Of a DNA stretch of 64,000 nt, positions 61,318 through 64,000 are shown piece by piece; position 1 is the stretch's first letter; the number at the start of each line of letters is the position of its first letter. The translations under genes and the position numbers were made by a program. Source of the DNA: Pseudomonas sp. MF4836 (GTDB lineage Bacteria; Pseudomonadota; Gammaproteobacteria; Pseudomonadales; Pseudomonadaceae); NCBI RefSeq assembly GCF_002018875.1, contig NZ_MVOL01000001.1, positions 682,001-746,000 on the forward strand. The letters are read 5' to 3'. Below the pieces are notes generated by a model. The model did not search any database and had not been told where the DNA came from. It saw nothing but the letters and a program-made list of their open reading frames with translations.

Positions 61318-62898
61318 ATGCCCCAATTGTCCGGTCACAACTTTATCGCCGGTGGCCGCAGCGCCGCTGGCTCGGTGCTGCTGCACAGCGTCGATGCCAG
61401 CACCGGCGAAGCGCTGCCGGGTGCTTTCGTCCAGGCCACCCTGGCCGAAGTCGACGCCGCGGCGAATGCCGCTGCCCAGGCCGACCAGCTCTATCGCCAT
61501 TTGCCGGCCGCGCGCCGCGCCGAATTTCTTGATGCTATCGCCGCCGAGCTGGATGCCCTGGGGGACGATTTCGTGGCCCTGGTGAGCCGTGAAACTGCAC
61601 TGCCGGCAGGCCGTATCCAAGGGGAAAGGGCGCGCACCAGCGGCCAGATGCGTCTGTTTGCTCAGACCCTGCGCCGGGGTGACTTTTACGCTGCGCGCAT
61701 CGACCTGCCGCTGCCGGCACGCCAGCCGCTGCCCCGGGTCGACCTGCGGCAATGCCGCCTGGGTGTGGGCCCGGTGGCGGTGTTCGGTGCCAGCAACTTC
61801 CCCCTGGCGTTCTCCACCGCCGGCGGCGACACCGCTGCCGCCCTGGCCGCTGGCTGCCCGGTGGTGTTCAAGGCCCACAGCGGGCACATGGCGACCGCCG
61901 AGCGGGTGGCTGAAGCGATCGTGCGCGCCGCCGAGAAAACCGGCATGCCGGCCGGGGTGTTCAATATGATTTTCGGCTCCGGGGTCGGCGAAGTACTGGT
62001 CAAGCACCCGCTGATCCAGGCCGTGGGTTTTACCGGTTCACTCAAGGGCGGCCGCGCGCTGTGCGATATGGCTGCCGCCCGGCCGCAGCCGATCCCGGTG
62101 TTTGCCGAGATGAGCAGCATCAACCCGGTGCTGCTGCTACCCGAAGCGCTGGCGACCCGAGGCGAGCAGATTGCTGCCGAACTCGCCGCTTCGGTGGTGA
62201 TGGGGGCCGGGCAGTTCTGTACCAACCCGGGGTTGGTGATCGGTATCCGTTCGCCGCAGTTCAGCGCCTTTATCCAGCGCCTGAGCACCCTGATCGGCGA
62301 GCAGCCGGGGCAAACCATGCTCAATGCCGGGGGCTTGCGCAGTTATGTGCAGGGCTGCGACGCCTTGCGGGCGCATCCGCAGATCCGCCATCTGGCGGGC
62401 GCGGCGCAACAGGGCCAGCAAGCCCGGGCGCAGGTGTTCCAGGCCGATGTCAGCCTGCTGCTGAGCGGCGCCGAACTGCTGCAGGAAGAAGTCTTCGGCC
62501 CGGCCACGGTGCTGGTGGAAGTGGCCGACCGCACCGAGTTGCTGGCGGCCTTGCACGGCCTGCACGGGCAACTGACCGCCACCCTGATCGGCGAGCCGAC
62601 CGAGCTGGGGCACGCTGGCGAACTGGTGACGTTGCTGGAAAGAAAGGTCGGCCGGGTCCTGGTCAACGGCTACCCGACCGGGGTCGAAGTGTGTGACGCC
62701 ATGGTCCACGGCGGTCCCTGGCCGGCCACCTCCGATGCCCGAGGCACCTCGGTCGGGACCCTGGCCATCGAGCGTTTCCTGCGCCCGGTGTGCTACCAGA
62801 ACTTCCCGGACGCCTTGCTCCCCCAGGCTTTGCAGAACAGCAACCCGCTGCACCTGACGCGCTTGGTCAATGGGGAAAATACCAACCAGGCCGTGTAA
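61318..62898 (+). CDS. 2-oxoglutarate (alpha-ketoglutaric) semialdehyde dehydrogenase
   Basis: 526 residues from the ATG at 61318, with CAGGAG eight bases upstream; longer frames lack a ribosome site. Catalytic Cys301 lies in GAGQFCTNPGL and the general base Glu264 in VFAEMSSINPV. The length and the DLRQCRLGVGPVAVFGASNF block mark the KGSADH subfamily, which is longer than ordinary aldehyde dehydrogenases. It oxidises 2-oxoglutarate semialdehyde with NAD(P), the last step of the pathway begun by the dehydratase and FAH enzymes. Confidence 0.93.
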   Translation: MPQLSGHNFIAGGRSAAGSVLLHSVDASTGEALPGAFVQATLAEVDAAANAAAQADQLYRHLPAARRAEFLDAIAAELDALGDDFVALVSRETALPAGRIQGERARTSGQMRLFAQTLRRGDFYAARIDLPLPARQPLPRVDLRQCRLGVGPVAVFGASNFPLAFSTAGGDTAAALAAGCPVVFKAHSGHMATAERVAEAIVRAAEKTGMPAGVFNMIFGSGVGEVLVKHPLIQAVGFTGSLKGGRALCDMAAARPQPIPVFAEMSSINPVLLLPEALATRGEQIAAELAASVVMGAGQFCTNPGLVIGIRSPQFSAFIQRLSTLIGEQPGQTMLNAGGLRSYVQGCDALRAHPQIRHLAGAAQQGQQARAQVFQADVSLLLSGAELLQEEVFGPATVLVEVADRTELLAALHGLHGQLTATLIGEPTELGHAGELVTLLERKVGRVLVNGYPTGVEVCDAMVHGGPWPATSDARGTSVGTLAIERFLRPVCYQNFPDALLPQALQNSNPLHLTRLVNGENTNQAV

Positions 62899-62908
62899 TC
62901 CGCTGCAC

Positions 62909-62933
62909 CGCCGGCTGAACGACTCAGCCGGCG
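62909..62933 (+). terminator. Hairpin between the dehydrogenase and MFS genes
   Basis: CGCCGGCTGA, five-base loop, TCAGCCGGCG: a perfect 10-bp stem 10 bases after the dehydrogenase stop. There is no T-run. It could partly separate the expression of the transporter from the dehydrogenase or stabilise the upstream mRNA. Confidence 0.5.
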
Positions 62934-62987
62934 CGACCCATTCGATAAAAACAATCAGGCATGTCCACATGCCCAGGGGTTATCTCC

Positions 62988-64000
62988 ATGCAAACCATCT
63001 CCGAGCACCTGCCGGCGCAGGCGCAAGCCCGCGAACTGGATTTTGAAGACCGCACCTACCGCAAAGTCATCTGGCGCATCCTGCCGGTGCTGTTGCTGTG
63101 CTACATGGCCGCCTACCTGGACCGGGTCAATATCGGCTTTGCCAAGCTGGACATGCTCAACGAGCTGCAATTCAGCAACACCATCTACGCCCTGGGCGCG
63201 AGCATGTTCTTCTGGGGCTACTTCCTGTTCGAGGTGCCGAGCAACCTGTTGCTGCATCGCTTCGGCGCGCGCTTCTGGATCGCCCGGATCATGCTCAGTT
63301 GGGCGGTGATCTCCATGGCGGTGGCCTACACCGTGCCGCTGGCGGGGCTGTTCGGCATCGAATCCCACACCATGTTCTACGTGCTGCGCTTTTTGCTGGG
63401 GATCTGCGAAGCCGGCTTTTTTCCCGGGGTGATCCTGTACCTCAACTACTGGTTTCCAACCCATCGCCAAAGCCGGGTGATGTCCGGGTTCCTGATGGCG
63501 ATGCCCATCAGCCTGACCCTGGGCGGCATTCTTTCCGGCTGGCTGATGAACAGCATGCAAGGGGTGCAGGGCCTGTCCGGCTGGCAGTGGATGCTGATCA
63601 TCGAGGGCATTCCGTCGATCATCATGGCGTTCGTGGTCATCGTTTGCCTGGCCGATAACATCGACAAGGCCAAGTGGCTGTCGGCGGCAGAGAAAGCCCT
63701 GCTCAAGGCCAATCTGCAAAGCGACAACCAGGGTAAGGCCACCCGCTTGAGCGAGGTGTTTTTCAACCCGCGGGTGTGGTTGCTGGTGCTGATCCTGCTG
63801 ACCTTCAATACCGGCTTCTACGGCCTGGCGTTCTGGATGCCGTCGATCATCAAGAGCACCGGCATCACCAACAGCCTGCACATCGGCTTGCTCACGGCGA
63901 TTCCCTATGCCGTGGCCACGGTGGCGATGCTGCTCAATGCACGGCATTCCAACCGTACCGGCGAGCGCCGGCTGCACGCGGCGATCCCGGCTTTTATCGG
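62988..64000 (+). CDS. MFS transporter, ACS type, 5' part
   Basis: The frame is open from the ATG at 62988 to the end of the window (337 complete codons). The ACS signature YLDRVNIGFAKLDML and YLNYWFPTHRQSRVM are clear, as are at least eight membrane segments. Relatives import galactonate, glucarate, gluconate and similar acids. Downstream of the semialdehyde dehydrogenase, it is likely the importer for the aldonate degraded here. Its C-terminus lies outside the window. Confidence 0.9.
   Translation, partial: MQTISEHLPAQAQARELDFEDRTYRKVIWRILPVLLLCYMAAYLDRVNIGFAKLDMLNELQFSNTIYALGASMFFWGYFLFEVPSNLLLHRFGARFWIARIMLSWAVISMAVAYTVPLAGLFGIESHTMFYVLRFLLGICEAGFFPGVILYLNYWFPTHRQSRVMSGFLMAMPISLTLGGILSGWLMNSMQGVQGLSGWQWMLIIEGIPSIIMAFVVIVCLADNIDKAKWLSAAEKALLKANLQSDNQGKATRLSEVFFNPRVWLLVLILLTFNTGFYGLAFWMPSIIKSTGITNSLHIGLLTAIPYAVATVAMLLNARHSNRTGERRLHAAIPAFI

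Overview
The window is GC-rich, densely coding DNA from a gamma-proteobacterium, almost certainly Pseudomonas of the fluorescens group. The signs are REP-type inverted repeats ending in GTGGCGAGGGAGCTTGC or TAGCCGCTGCCGA, an OprD-family porin, many IclR and LysR regulators, and three TonB-dependent receptors (two with their own ECF sigma/FecR pairs). I see no rRNA, tRNA, CRISPR array, prophage or insertion sequence. The content is accessory catabolism, uptake and sensing rather than core housekeeping.

Region by region. 1-3.6 kb: the end of a FAD amine oxidase, an IclR regulator, a RidA imine deaminase and methylmalonate-semialdehyde dehydrogenase; together they read as amine to imine to semialdehyde to acyl-CoA. 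3.6-16 kb: an acyl-CoA island with an IclR regulator, thioesterase, acyl-CoA ligase, MFS transporter, nitronate monooxygenase, OprD porin, two acyl-CoA dehydrogenases and a hydratase/3-hydroxyacyl-CoA dehydrogenase fusion. The same 29-bp operator lies at both of its ends. 16.5-20.5 kb: ECF sigma, FecR and a siderophore-type receptor. 20.9-25 kb: an orphan amino-acid-type binding protein, a DUF1624 membrane protein and an MFS exporter.

25-30.6 kb: a tightly packed six-gene minus-strand operon (GT2 glycosyltransferase, secreted unknown protein, ferritin-like diiron protein, GT-B glycosyltransferase, PAP2 enzyme, fatty acid desaturase). It looks like an uncharacterised lipid or glycolipid pathway. 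30.7-35.8 kb: an orphan SUKH-3 protein, a short HhH protein overlapping a DUF72 protein, and a LysR/SDR/MFS sugar-acid module. 35.8-43 kb: a second sigma/FecR/TonB-receptor set running straight into an alkanesulfonate-monooxygenase homologue and two SsuA-like binding proteins, without an ABC permease. This suggests surface sensing and uptake of an organosulfur compound.

43-49.8 kb: an M20 peptidase, a TonB receptor behind a clear cobalamin riboswitch, an unknown exported protein, DUF1543 and DUF2625 proteins, and REP repeats. 50-57 kb: a periplasmic cyclase-family hydrolase, a hybrid sensor kinase divergent from a PQQ/haem alcohol dehydrogenase, an outer-membrane protein and a lipoprotein. 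57-64 kb: a sugar-acid (xylonate/arabonate, Weimberg-type) cluster of dehydratase, FAH-family enzyme, LysR regulator, ketoglutarate-semialdehyde dehydrogenase and an MFS transporter cut by the window end. Both of its promoter regions carry an ATAAC-N5-GTTAT palindrome.

All family names come from reading motifs and from recall of protein families; no database search was run.
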